DNA of 64,000 nucleotides from CAMYLY01 sp036397755 (GCA_036397755.1 DASWII010000020.1:1-64000); one strand, 5' to 3'. Shown: positions 1 through 9,158, counted from the stretch's first letter. Notes: generated by a model not told the origin, from the letters alone. Made by a program: numbers and translations.

Positions 1-821
1 CGAAGACGCTCGCGGTGAAGACGCTATCCGACACCATCGAGGCGAGCTTTAAGCGCGTGCAGTTCACGCCGGATCTTCTGCCGGCTGACCTCAACGGCAC
101 GATGATCTACAACCCGGCCGACCAGACCTTCCGGCCGCGTCTCGGGCCCATCTTCACCGACATCCTCCTGGCGGACGAGGTGAACCGCGCGCCGCCCAAG
201 GTGCAGAGCGCGCTCCTCGAGGCGATGCAGGAACGGCAGGTGACGATCGGCGACGAGACCCATCCCCTGCCCGAGCTCTTCCTGGTGCTGGCGACGCAGA
301 ACCCGATCGAGCAGGAGGGGACCTATCCCCTGCCCGAGGCTCAACTCGACCGCTTCATGCTGGAACTGTCGGTGCGGTATCCCACCCGGGAGGATGAGGA
401 GCGTATCGTGGAGACGACCACGACCGACGACACCCCTGGCGTGACACCCGTGTTGAGCGCGGACGACCTGCAGGAGATCCAGCGTTTGGTGCGGCGAATC
501 CCGGTTCCCAAGCCGATTGTCCGGGCAGCGGTCGCGCTAGCCCGGATGACGCGGCCCTCGGACCCGCTCGCGCCCGCGTTCATCAAGGAGTACGTCAGTT
601 GGGGCGCCGGGCCGCGTGCATCTCAGTACATGGTGCTCGGCGCCAAAGCCCGGGCCGCGCTTGCAGGACGTCCCATGGCCGATCTTGAGGACGTCAACGA
701 CGTGGCGTTATCGGTGCTGCGTCACCGGGTGGTGGTGAATTTCGCGGCCGAGGCGGCGCGGCGTACCGCGGAGGACATTTGCCAGGAACTGATCGCGTCC
801 GGAAACTGGATGCGGTCCTAG
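1..821 (+). CDS. MoxR family AAA+ ATPase, 5' end missing
   Basis: This is the C-terminal part of a MoxR-type AAA+ ATPase, a chaperone-like ATPase family that usually acts with VWA-domain partners on protein or cofactor assembly. The reading frame is open to the left edge, and the first visible residues (KTLAVKTLSD) are the tail of a Walker A GKT. The GTG near base 15 is therefore not the real start. Walker B is seen as ILLADEVNRAPPK, followed by the MoxR signature ATQNPIEQEGTYPLPEAQLDRF (split by the sensor-1 Asn). The arginine finger and lid domain follow, to a TAG at 819-821. The frame is intact. The gene that would show its job, probably a DUF58 or VWA protein, is not next to it here: a VOC gene follows after 14 bases. 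Confidence 0.93.
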   Translation, partial: KTLAVKTLSDTIEASFKRVQFTPDLLPADLNGTMIYNPADQTFRPRLGPIFTDILLADEVNRAPPKVQSALLEAMQERQVTIGDETHPLPELFLVLATQNPIEQEGTYPLPEAQLDRFMLELSVRYPTREDEERIVETTTTDDTPGVTPVLSADDLQEIQRLVRRIPVPKPIVRAAVALARMTRPSDPLAPAFIKEYVSWGAGPRASQYMVLGAKARAALAGRPMADLEDVNDVALSVLRHRVVVNFAAEAARRTAEDICQELIASGNWMRS

Positions 822-835
822 CCGCAGGAGAACGC

Positions 836-1204
836 ATGGGGCAGCCAGTTGTACATTGGGAGTTCTGGTCAGAGGACCCGCAGAGGCTCAGCGCCTTCTA
901 CTCGGCCGTCTTCGGCTGGGAGACCACCGATCTGCCGCAGATCGACTACCACTTGGTGGACACCAAGGGCGGCACCGGCATCAATGGAGGGTTCATGACC
1001 CCCAAGCAGGGCCCCTGGCCCGCCAAGATGTCCGTCTACATCGACGTGCCCAACGTCGAGGAGTACTGCCGGAAGGTGGAGGCCGCGGGCGGAACGATTG
1101 TCGTACGACGGCAGGAAGTGGAGGGTGTTGGGGTGCTGGCGCTCTTCAACGACCCCGACGGACGAATCGTCGGTGTCTGGCAGCAGGCACCTCAAGAACC
1201 CTGA
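836..1204 (+). CDS. VOC family protein (glyoxalase/bleomycin-resistance fold)
   Basis: A 122-residue single-domain protein of the vicinal oxygen chelate superfamily. It begins GQPVVHWEFWSEDPQRL, and the usual FYSAVFGW segment of stand-alone VOC proteins follows. The C-terminal half has ALFNDPDGRIVGVWQ, the second beta-alpha-beta unit ending in the family's DPDGN-like strand. The ATG at 836 is chosen because a GGAG lies 6 bases upstream and the homologous fold starts there; an upstream in-frame ATG at 779 would lie inside the moxR gene. The metal ligands common in true glyoxalases are only partly apparent, so the substrate cannot be named. It follows the moxR gene after 14 bases and may be cotranscribed with it. 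Confidence 0.85.
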   Translation: MGQPVVHWEFWSEDPQRLSAFYSAVFGWETTDLPQIDYHLVDTKGGTGINGGFMTPKQGPWPAKMSVYIDVPNVEEYCRKVEAAGGTIVVRRQEVEGVGVLALFNDPDGRIVGVWQQAPQEP

Positions 1205-1396
1205 TTCGAGCCCGCCTCCGGGCGCCGGCCTCGTTGTCGCACGGGCAGTGGGGATGGGGACCCCTCACGGACGAGAGGGAAGTTGGTCTTCTAGGACCAA
1301 GGCTGGGCCATCGTGTGTTGATACACGCATCGCGCCACGATCCGCGCACCACAAATCGCGATGTAACTCCCTATTGCTCAATGTGTTGATTGTCAC

Positions 1397-1424
1397 TTGA
1401 CACTCGTCGATAGAGTAATAAGCG
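1397..1424 (+). promoter_or_regulatory. possible promoter of the SARP regulator
   Basis: The 226-base gap before the SARP gene is AT-richer at its right end. A consensus TTGACA lies at 1397-1402. The -10 is uncertain: TAATAA at 1416-1421 gives a short 13-base spacer, and TAAGCG at 1419-1424 gives 16. I see no RNA gene in this gap. Confidence 0.3.
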
Positions 1425-1430
1425 TTACCA

Positions 1431-4400
1431 ATGTCTCCGTTCCACGTGAAGCTGTTCGGCCATCCGGATCTCCTCGACGGCGCGGGGAATCCGGTGCCCT
1501 TCCGGGCCCGGAAGCACCTTGCGGTGCTCGTGTACTTGCTGATCGAGGGACGGCGCAGGCCGGTATCGCGCGGCAGGCTCGCGGCGTTGCTATGGCCCGA
1601 TGTTCCCGAACGTCAAGCGTTCCATTCCTTGTCGCAGGCGCTCTCCGAACTGCGCGGTCTCTTGGGATCCCACACCATCACACGCGGAAACAGACCCGTT
1701 CGGCTGGCGGAGGCTCCCGCCAGCGATCTTGACCAGCTGCGTGAAGGCTGGGCGATCGCGGACTCCCTTTCCGAGCCGCTGTTGGAGTTCGACGCCATCG
1801 CGGGCGTGGAGTGGGCACATTGGATTGACCAGGCGAGGGCTCATTGTCAGGAGTCCGCTCGTCGCGCGCTGTCCGCGCGGCTCGAGCGACATCGCGCTTT
1901 GGGGGAGGTACGGGTGGTCAGTGAGTGTGCCGCCGCGTTGTACCAGGTCGATCCGTTGAGCGAGTCGGCGGCGACCGCGCTTGCCGAACAGTACTTGCTC
2001 GAGGGTCGGACCCGCGATGCGACAGATCTCTTGCACAGGCACGCCGACCGCTGTCGCCGGGAGACCGGGGCGGACCAGGGGGCGGTGCTTCGGTTGCTGC
2101 AGAGGATCCAGGCGGACAGCCGGCGGAAGATCGAGGTCGAGCCGCCGTCGCGTCTTGCGCTCTCGATACCGCAGGAGGTCGTCATCGGCCGCGAGCGAGA
2201 ATTCGCTTGGCTCGAAAGTCATTGGCAGGCCACGTGTCTGGACGGGCCGCGCGCGGTGCTCGTACACGGCCCACCGGGAATAGGGAAGACCTCGTTGCTC
2301 GAGGAGATGACCAAGCGCACGGCGGCGCGTGCTTGGCCGGCGTTCATGGTGGGGTGCGAGGAAATCGGCAGGGAGATTCCTTTCGCCACCACCTCGGAGA
2401 TCATGCACGCCTTTGCGAAGGACGCGGCGGTGGGCGGAACGGACCCTGCGTGGCTGGCGGAGGCGGCGCGCGTCACGCCGAGTTTACGTCTTCGCTACCC
2501 AGGGATCCCGGAACCGCCCCCCGCCCCACCGGAATCGGTGCAGATTCGCGTTGCCGAGTCGCTGGTCCGCATGCTTGACGCCGTCGCGGAAGGGACGCCG
2601 GTACTTCTCGCCGTGGACGACATCCATCAGATCGATCCGACGAGTGGGGAGGTACTCCACTTGTTGCTTCGGCGACTGGACGGCCGTCCGCTTCTGCTCG
2701 TGGGAAGCGCCACCACGGCATTCGGGCCCTATGGAGAAGGCGACGATGGATCCTACGCAGACGCCCGACTAACGTGGGCGGACGCTCTCACACTGTCTGC
2801 GATGTCAGAAGACGACATAGATTTGATGCTGCAGCAAGTACTAGAGGGCAGCCAACTCCGCACCCCAATTCGTCGGGTGATTTCCCGTCTCGCGCAAGGG
2901 AATCCGCACCTCGCTGAAGCTCTCGCAAGGGACTGGGAACAGAATGACCGTGACTCACTAGCCGCATCCGAGTTCCGCGGTCAACGCATCTCAAGCGAAT
3001 GGGCACCACCACCGACGCTTGTACAAGCACTGTCGCGGCTTCGAACGGGGCTCTCCCAGGGAGCTCACCGAATCCTCGCTGTGTTGGCAGTCGCAGGTCG
3101 TAGAATCCCCATCAAGGTGGTGTCGGAGACGCTTGGCACCCCTCTCGCAGACCTTGAAGCCGACATCCAGTTCCTACTCGGCCGTGGCCTAGTTCGATCT
3201 GCTGGGGGCACCCTTGCAATAAAGAACGCAGTGCACCGTGCCGTGGTCTACGCTCAAACCGGTCCTGAGCTCCGAGATCACATTCACCGACGGATTGCCG
3301 CGTACGTGATGGTGCAAGCATCAGAGGGATTTCAAGACCAGTTGGAGGCTTCCCACCATCTTGAGCGAGCCTCCAGGCTCGGAGAGGCAGGAGAACTAGC
3401 GCTCGGAGGTGCACGCGCTGCGATACGGTCGGGAGCGCCGTTGGAAGCAGAAGGTGCTCTCAGGCGTATCTTGGAGAGAACCCCTGACGCGACCCCGTTA
3501 GCACTCCGGATAGAGTTGGCACGCTCACTTGCGCAGCAGGGCAGGTATCACGATGCTCTGTTGGAAGTCAATAGACCGCATAGCATCAGGATGACTCAGG
3601 AAGAGAATCTGATTGCTGCCCTCGTACGGGCGGAGAGCCTACAGCGAGGCCGACTCGGGGATGATATCGCGATACAACAAGCGGCAGCGGAGGCACTGCA
3701 TCTGGCGGAGGCGTCTCGCGAGTCCCCACTCCGCATCGAGGCAATCCAGATCGCTGCTGAGGTGGCAGCGGAACTAGAACACGACACAGTACTAAGCGAG
3801 CTCGCACAGTCGGCAACAGAGCTGGCGGAGGAGTCTGCAGACTCATCGACGCGAGCCAGTGCGCAGGTAGTAGCCGGATTCTGTTACCTGATGCAAGGAG
3901 GTTTCGAAGAGGCGGCGCTGCTCTTCCGAACTCTGTCGACTGCCCTCTCTGGTTCAGATCACGACCTTGAGTTACGGCGAGCGTTCACTGGACAGGGAAT
4001 CGCCGCGACGGCACTCGGATATTGGCGTGAAGCCATTGATAGCTTTGATGCGGCAGCTAGAATCTCCGAGCGACTCGGAGACAACGAGTCGTTGGTCAAC
4101 TCACTGTGCAACCTCGCGGCTGTTCAGAACGACATAGGCCTTGGACAGGGAGCAGATGACATCTATCGGCGCGCATTCGAGGTTTCTAATGACGGGATTA
4201 GTCCCAGACGTGACGCTGAACTCGCGATAAACGCAGCTGGCCGCAAGATCACGATCGGCAACTGGGCAAGCGCATCAGAACTCATAGCAGCAGCCAGGAC
4301 TCACGCCAGAGCAAGTCAGCTTTGGCGGCTTCTGTTCGACACTTTCCTATTGGAAGCCGATCTGCACCTGGCCCAAAGTGACCTTGAGTCAGCAGTGAGG

Positions 4401-4769
4401 TGCTTCGAATCCGCAGAGCGCGTACGATCGGGCAGAGCGACAAAACTGGCGAATGCCGGACGCTACGAGCGTCTCAAGCGCCAAGTGCAGTTAGTGAGTA
4501 ACAGCATTTGGGAATCACTTCGTGGATTCGAGACAAGAGCACCGATGAAGATCGCAGACCGGTTGGAAGTCGAGACGTTCTGTTCCTGGATGGATGCCGG
4601 ACGTCCGACAGAGGGACCTGGCTTGGAACGGGTGTGGGAACCGCTAGTGCAGGTTGGATTGCCGGGACTCCAACAATATCTCAGCCGCGTGCTGTGTCTC
4701 GATGTGAGCCAACAGCTTTACTCAGATGCTATCCTAAGCGCAGGAGGTTCTCCGAGAGGTTCCCCCTGA
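1431..4769 (+). CDS. SARP/BTAD transcriptional activator with AAA ATPase and TPR domains
   Basis: A 1112-residue regulator. The N-terminus (about 1-100) is a winged-helix DNA-binding domain of the OmpR/SARP type (VKLFGHPDLLDGAGN, then RGRLAALLWPD). A bacterial transcriptional activation domain (BTAD) spans about 100-245. A STAND/AAA ATPase follows, with Walker A GPPGIGKTSLLEEM near residue 282 and a Walker B-like VLLAVDDIHQID near 393. The C-terminal 500 residues are alpha-helical TPR-like repeats rich in Ala, Glu and Leu. Such proteins bind tandem repeats near target promoters and are gated by nucleotide and ligand binding. The target is unknown. From about base 2750 the composition becomes less GC-rich and codons such as CTA, AGA and ATA become common. 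The last 52 bases overlap the convergent HD-GYP gene. Confidence 0.9.
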   Translation: MSPFHVKLFGHPDLLDGAGNPVPFRARKHLAVLVYLLIEGRRRPVSRGRLAALLWPDVPERQAFHSLSQALSELRGLLGSHTITRGNRPVRLAEAPASDLDQLREGWAIADSLSEPLLEFDAIAGVEWAHWIDQARAHCQESARRALSARLERHRALGEVRVVSECAAALYQVDPLSESAATALAEQYLLEGRTRDATDLLHRHADRCRRETGADQGAVLRLLQRIQADSRRKIEVEPPSRLALSIPQEVVIGREREFAWLESHWQATCLDGPRAVLVHGPPGIGKTSLLEEMTKRTAARAWPAFMVGCEEIGREIPFATTSEIMHAFAKDAAVGGTDPAWLAEAARVTPSLRLRYPGIPEPPPAPPESVQIRVAESLVRMLDAVAEGTPVLLAVDDIHQIDPTSGEVLHLLLRRLDGRPLLLVGSATTAFGPYGEGDDGSYADARLTWADALTLSAMSEDDIDLMLQQVLEGSQLRTPIRRVISRLAQGNPHLAEALARDWEQNDRDSLAASEFRGQRISSEWAPPPTLVQALSRLRTGLSQGAHRILAVLAVAGRRIPIKVVSETLGTPLADLEADIQFLLGRGLVRSAGGTLAIKNAVHRAVVYAQTGPELRDHIHRRIAAYVMVQASEGFQDQLEASHHLERASRLGEAGELALGGARAAIRSGAPLEAEGALRRILERTPDATPLALRIELARSLAQQGRYHDALLEVNRPHSIRMTQEENLIAALVRAESLQRGRLGDDIAIQQAAAEALHLAEASRESPLRIEAIQIAAEVAAELEHDTVLSELAQSATELAEESADSSTRASAQVVAGFCYLMQGGFEEAALLFRTLSTALSGSDHDLELRRAFTGQGIAATALGYWREAIDSFDAAARISERLGDNESLVNSLCNLAAVQNDIGLGQGADDIYRRAFEVSNDGISPRRDAELAINAAGRKITIGNWASASELIAAARTHARASQLWRLLFDTFLLEADLHLAQSDLESAVRCFESAERVRSGRATKLANAGRYERLKRQVQLVSNSIWESLRGFETRAPMKIADRLEVETFCSWMDAGRPTEGPGLERVWEPLVQVGLPGLQQYLSRVLCLDVSQQLYSDAILSAGGSPRGSP

Positions 4770-6193
4770 TGTCGATGAGGTGCTACACGATCGACGAGCC
4801 GCCTTATCATCGCGCTGCGTCTGAAGGCCGCTACCAGGCGAGGATCAAACTGCCTACCTGATTGGCGCTCGAGCTCCTCGACAACGTGGTCATAAGTCAG
4901 AGCTTTACGATATGGCCGATCCGTTGTCATCGCGTCAGTCGTATCTGCGATCATGATGATCCGAGCGCCTATGGGTATATCATCGCCTATCAGTCCGTCC
5001 GGATACCCGGAACCATTGAAGCTCTCGTGGTGGTGTCGCACGAACCTCTGAACGGGACCCCGGAGATTCGAGATCGTCCCGACGAGTTCGGCACTTCGCT
5101 CCACGTGGGTCTGCATCAAGGCCCTTTCCTCGGGCGTCAGGCGCCCTTCCTTTCGAAGAATGGGCGCGAACTCCTCGTATATCTTGCCCACATCGTGCAG
5201 CAGCGCGGCTGTGGCCACGCTGTCAACATCCCTGAACAACAGACCCATTGAGCGGGCGAGAAGGCGCGCAATCTCAGCGACTCGCTGCGAATGCCCGCTG
5301 GTGTAGGGATCCCGGGCTTCTATCGCTTTCACCATGAGGTCGAGCAGTTCTCGGTTCGTTTCCTGCAACTGCACGTTCACCAGAATCGTGTGTCGCAGGA
5401 ACAAGATCGGTACCACGATAATCGCGATGCCCAAGACACCGAGTTCCACATACAGCCACGCGATTGCCAAACCGAGGGCACTGGCGACCAGATGATACCC
5501 AGCGAGGCCCCACGTATTGCTTATCCAAACATCGGCGAAACGGCGTCCCTCACTTATGGCGATAACTCCCGACACCGCGCCAGAGTTCACTACGAAGAAC
5601 CCAAATACTAGACCAAGGAAGGGGATGATGGCCTCGTTGAGGCTCTGCAGAGGGAAGGTGCCGCCCAGTGCAAGGTACAAGAAGCTCCCGGCGAGAATCG
5701 CAAGCACATGCTGGGCAATATTGAAGGCAGCCTTAACGAGTGGCTTGCGGAGAACGGTCTGAGCGGCTGCAAGGCTCACCCCAGTAACCAAGCCACCCCA
5801 CAGCGGCCCAAAAACTAGCACCGCTCCCATATACACGATGAACGAAATCGTGCCGTGCGCAGTACCGACCGCAAGTCGGTGTTCGGCGACTTGAAGACCA
5901 AACCCCACAACCGCATACACTGCCGCACCGATCATCGACTCCGCAGAAGCTGGGCTCCTGGCGATCAGCGTTGACGCCGAAAGCGCCGCAACCGACAGCA
6001 CAACGATCGCAGAAACGTAGACTCGGACTAGTCGGTTCAGACGTTCTGCCCTCATGAAGAATGGAAGGGGGCCCTGACGGAAGAGACTTAGCCCCACACC
6101 TGTCCGCTTGCGGCGAACAACCGGGCCAGAACGCTGAAAAGGGCGGTCAACCATCCGAACGTCATTGAGCCTCACCTCCTCTCGGGCAGCCAT
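4718..6193 (-). CDS. membrane-bound HD-GYP domain protein (putative cyclic di-GMP phosphodiesterase)
   Basis: A protein of up to 491 residues. After a basic N-terminus there are about seven hydrophobic segments (roughly residues 55-270), a membrane sensor region. The C-terminal domain is HD-GYP, with the helix TSGHSQRVAEIA, the metal-binding LLHDVGKI, then HHHESFNGSGYPDGL, which carries the GYP signature, and IADTTDAMTTDRPYR. These are the residues expected of an active phosphodiesterase that degrades cyclic di-GMP. The start is uncertain: the longest ATG has no ribosome binding site, a strong AGGAGG lies just inside it, and ATGs at 6154 and 6055 are alternatives. The gene shares the low-GC character of the 3' part of the SARP gene it converges on. 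A GGDEF protein lies 1 kb upstream on the same strand. Confidence 0.92.
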   Translation of the reverse strand: MAAREEVRLNDVRMVDRPFQRSGPVVRRKRTGVGLSLFRQGPLPFFMRAERLNRLVRVYVSAIVVLSVAALSASTLIARSPASAESMIGAAVYAVVGFGLQVAEHRLAVGTAHGTISFIVYMGAVLVFGPLWGGLVTGVSLAAAQTVLRKPLVKAAFNIAQHVLAILAGSFLYLALGGTFPLQSLNEAIIPFLGLVFGFFVVNSGAVSGVIAISEGRRFADVWISNTWGLAGYHLVASALGLAIAWLYVELGVLGIAIIVVPILFLRHTILVNVQLQETNRELLDLMVKAIEARDPYTSGHSQRVAEIARLLARSMGLLFRDVDSVATAALLHDVGKIYEEFAPILRKEGRLTPEERALMQTHVERSAELVGTISNLRGPVQRFVRHHHESFNGSGYPDGLIGDDIPIGARIIMIADTTDAMTTDRPYRKALTYDHVVEELERQSGRQFDPRLVAAFRRSAMIRRLVDRVAPHRHQGEPLGEPPALRIASE

Positions 6194-6367
6194 TATGACT
6201 GCGTGGGAAGTGGCATACCCCGCTACGGTACGCCCGAGGCTCCGCTCGTCCTAGCTCAAGCTCATCTCTGCTCTGTCAGCGGTGGCGGTCTCTTTCGGGG
6301 GCCCCCTGTTCCTCCTTTCCTAGCCACGCACGAGTACCACACGTCGGCACCGGGCGTCGCGTCGATG

Positions 6368-7168
6368 TTACTCCGTGCGATCGGCCGGATCCCCGCGCGT
6401 CTGCAGCCACCGGTTGGTGGCATCGAGCACGGACAAGACGGCGGCCTGCTCTCCACGATCGGTCGGTACGGCCGACCCCGACAGCAGGACGGTATGCCGT
6501 CCATCGATGGCACGCACACCCGCAATCATGACTTCCGACTCGAAGGCATCGATCACTCTGATCCCCTCGAGCTCTATCGTTCCATCAGGGAGATGACGGT
6601 CTAACAGGGCGACCGTTGCGCGCGCCGCACCCTGCACGCGCGACCGCTCTGTGTCCGCCACCTCTTCTTCACCGGAGACTTCCGTGCCGCGCACCAACAG
6701 CGTCACCCGCACCTTCACGCGCAACGACGCGGTCGGCTCGACCTCCAGACCCCGAAACACGATGTCGCGCCGGAGGGCCTGCTCGAGCACGGCCGAGCGC
6801 TCCAATGCCTCGATCGGGCGCACCTCGGCCGTCTGCGCGATGCTGATCTTGCGGTGGTCGACCTTCAGACCAAGCTGCGCCAGCAGGGCGCTTTCCACAT
6901 TACGGACCATCTGCTTGGGTGACGCGCCGGCCTGCCCGAGAATGTGCACGCCCGTGACCTCACCGATCGGCGACACCTCGACCCGCGCCGACAGAACGCC
7001 TTGTAGGCTCGTGAGCAGGTTCTCCGCCCGGCGCACACCCCACGGATCCGGCGCCGGTCGCTTTACCGGCACTTCGGCCGGCACGTCGGCGGCGCTCGGC
7101 TCGCGCTGCGGCTCGCTCAGACTCAAGGCTTGCTCCACGACGACACCCTCGAGAACCCTCCCGTTCAA
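6368..7168 (-). CDS. conserved hypothetical protein next to the GGDEF sensor
   Basis: A protein of about 266 residues with no domain I can name with certainty. The N-terminal 45 residues are Pro/Glu-rich and probably disordered. Then comes a segment beginning ENLLTSLQGVLSARVEV with VTGVHILGQAGASPKQMV, which looks like a small alpha/beta domain. The C-terminal half has amphipathic strands with EVEPTASLRVKVRVTLLVRG, ending in a second alpha/beta region. No signal peptide or membrane segment is visible, so it is probably cytoplasmic. The longest form uses a TTG three bases after the stop of the hydrogenase-like GGDEF gene; a GTG at 7138 with a GAGG upstream is as good. The tight spacing suggests one transcript and a shared signalling role, which is inference. 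Confidence 0.75.
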   Translation of the reverse strand: MNGRVLEGVVVEQALSLSEPQREPSAADVPAEVPVKRPAPDPWGVRRAENLLTSLQGVLSARVEVSPIGEVTGVHILGQAGASPKQMVRNVESALLAQLGLKVDHRKISIAQTAEVRPIEALERSAVLEQALRRDIVFRGLEVEPTASLRVKVRVTLLVRGTEVSGEEEVADTERSRVQGAARATVALLDRHLPDGTIELEGIRVIDAFESEVMIAGVRAIDGRHTVLLSGSAVPTDRGEQAAVLSVLDATNRWLQTRGDPADRTE

Positions 7169-7171
7169 GCT

Positions 7172-8926
7172 TCAACCTTCACCGTTGCTCGTGTCGCTCG
7201 GTCGACCCCCAACCATCCCCCCATCCGAATCCTCATCGTCCCACGACAGCGCAACATAATTGCCGCCAGCGGCCTTCGCTCGATACACGGCCTGATCGGC
7301 CACCTCGAGCGCGCGCGGCGCATCGATGTCCTCCTGTGGCGTGAATCCCGCTCCGCCGATCGACACCGTCACCGCGCTGTTCGCATACCCCATCGAACGA
7401 CCGATCCGCTCCACCCGCTCGCGGATCACGTCGCCAACATGCCGCACACCATCCCGGTCGGTGCCCACGAGAATCACCACAAATTCGTCGCCACCATACC
7501 GCGCCGCAATATCCGTCTTCCGCACGACCTTCGCGATCTCGGCCGCCACGGCTTTCAACACGCGATTGCCGGCCTCATGACCGTGCAGATCGTTCACCAA
7601 CTTGAACCGATCGAGATCCAAGAACAACAGCCCGAATGGCTCTCCGTTACGCTTGCTGCGCCAAATCTCCTGGACCAGTCGATCGCGCAGCACCCGATAC
7701 GTCGAAAGACCAGTCAACTCGTCCACGGCCGCCTGCCGTTGTGCCTCCCGCGCCCTGCGTTCCTGGTGCGGCGGGCATTGCCGAAGCGTGGCCCGTCCCT
7801 CCAGATACACACGCGCGAAGTCCGTGCACTTGGTGAACCCGCACCCGCCGCAGTCCCAATGTGCCCCACTCGGCGCCGTGCCAATCTCCTCGATCACGCC
7901 GGCGATGTCCTCCGTCGACGGCTGCTTCCCGTTCACGTGCGGCCGGAACTTGGTCCGAACCTCGACGTCCAACCCCGGATCCAGCACCGGCAACGCGCTC
8001 CGCGGCGGCTCGATGTACTGGGCCAGACGGCGGCGCTGATACACCTCCTCGCGCGGACCCATCAGTGGATGATCCAGGCAGCCCTCGCAGGGCAGGATAT
8101 CCACGAAACCCAAGTCCACGCCGTCCACCGTCACAGCCCGCGCAATGACGTCCAACCCCCCCATGCCCCGGACCTTGCGGAACCGGCGGCTGGCCTGGCG
8201 CTCCTCCATGAGCACGGTGAGCGGCATGCCCCCCGCCGTACTCAGATGCCGCTGGCGCACTTCCGGAATCCGCTCGAAGTACGCCTCCTGTTCCTCCACC
8301 CGTACCCCTCGCCGGATGAACAACTCCTTCAGCTCCTCCAGCGTCACTACCGCATCCACGGTACCACCGGCCTCGGCGATGCACACGCCCGCATACACGA
8401 TCGGCACTTCCGCCCCAAACAACTCCCGGATGTACTCGGCCTCGGCATCCAGCGGCGTCTTCACCGGCGCCATATACGGCACCAACTCCGGAAACTCCCG
8501 CCTCACCCGCTCCACGATGACCGGACACGTCGAGCGAATCATCGTACCCCACGACGGATCCGCCATGAGGGCGCGGTACTCCTCCGCCACCAACTCGTCG
8601 CCGACCACCCCCCGAAACACCGTCCGAAACCCCGACGCGTACCCCGCGTTCACCAGCTGCTCGGGCGCGAGCGGGTGGAAATACACCTCCGTTTCCACGC
8701 TCAGCACCAGCACCGCCTCCCCCGACTCAGCCAACGACACGGCCTGGGCCAAATCCCCGTGCGCGTCGATCGCGTCGTGCGGGCACGCCGTCACGCACAC
8801 CCCCGCGCGAATACAGACTTCATCCACGATCCGGACGGCCTCCTCCGTGATCGCGATGGCCTGAGACGCACAGGCCCGCACGCACGCGAGGCACCCGACG
8901 CAGCGGTCGTTTACTTCAAACCGCAT
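7172..8926 (-). CDS. ferredoxin / [FeFe]-hydrogenase-like sensor fused to GGDEF (putative diguanylate cyclase)
   Basis: A 584-residue multidomain protein. Residues 1-60 form a two-cluster ferredoxin domain (CVGCLACVRAC, then CIRAGVCVTACPHDA). About 60-350 resemble the catalytic large subunit of [FeFe]-hydrogenase, but with altered H-cluster motifs: STCPVIV in place of TSCCP, APVKTP in place of MPCxxK, and LPCEGC in place of CPGGC. A small Fe-S domain follows (DCGGCGFTKC with a distal Cys), then a GGDEF domain with YGGDEF and the metal site FLDLDRFK, which predicts cyclic di-GMP synthesis. The H-cluster bridging Cys is missing, so a redox or gas sensor is more likely than a hydrogenase. The ATG at 8926, eight bases after GAGG, is preferred over a GTG at 8944. 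Confidence 0.9.
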   Translation of the reverse strand: MRFEVNDRCVGCLACVRACASQAIAITEEAVRIVDEVCIRAGVCVTACPHDAIDAHGDLAQAVSLAESGEAVLVLSVETEVYFHPLAPEQLVNAGYASGFRTVFRGVVGDELVAEEYRALMADPSWGTMIRSTCPVIVERVRREFPELVPYMAPVKTPLDAEAEYIRELFGAEVPIVYAGVCIAEAGGTVDAVVTLEELKELFIRRGVRVEEQEAYFERIPEVRQRHLSTAGGMPLTVLMEERQASRRFRKVRGMGGLDVIARAVTVDGVDLGFVDILPCEGCLDHPLMGPREEVYQRRRLAQYIEPPRSALPVLDPGLDVEVRTKFRPHVNGKQPSTEDIAGVIEEIGTAPSGAHWDCGGCGFTKCTDFARVYLEGRATLRQCPPHQERRAREAQRQAAVDELTGLSTYRVLRDRLVQEIWRSKRNGEPFGLLFLDLDRFKLVNDLHGHEAGNRVLKAVAAEIAKVVRKTDIAARYGGDEFVVILVGTDRDGVRHVGDVIRERVERIGRSMGYANSAVTVSIGGAGFTPQEDIDAPRALEVADQAVYRAKAAGGNYVALSWDDEDSDGGMVGGRPSDTSNGEG

Positions 8927-9096
8927 CCGAGCATCCTCGACCACGCCGCTGGGTCAGTCCACGGCCGACTACTATGGCACCCAAATGCATTTCTGTCAAC
9001 AGTTTGCCACGCCTCATATAAAGCTTTGCTTCATGCGACCATCACCAGCAGCAGCCACAGAACCAGCCTCGTAACTGTTGCACGTACGCCACATGA

Positions 9097-9158
9097 GGCT
9101 CTGGAGCCTTTGCCAGCGACCGCCCCGTAGAACGGGGCGGCCGCAGATCGCCAGAGCC
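9097..9158. repeat. nested inverted repeat in a 320-base intergenic region
   Basis: The gap from 8927 to 9246 holds no gene that I can see. It contains a perfect 9-bp hairpin, CCGCCCCGT / ACGGGGCGG (9120-9128 and 9132-9140, loop AGA). This is nested inside a second pair of perfect 8-bp arms, GGCTCTGG (9097-9104) and CCAGAGCC (9151-9158). It lies downstream of the sigma-54 activator gene and upstream of the GGDEF gene on the minus strand. It could be a terminator without a U-run or a structured leader. There is no T-tract on either side. Confidence 0.6.

Noticed and set aside
1205..1430. Possible tRNA or small RNA in the gap before the SARP gene
   Set aside because: No cloverleaf arms or conserved T-loop sequence could be found; only weak short pairings.
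7130..9130. A 666-codon plus-strand open frame with many His, Arg and Pro residues
   Set aside because: It lies opposite the GGDEF sensor gene, has no domain, and its His/Arg/Pro-rich make-up is typical of antisense frames in high-GC DNA.
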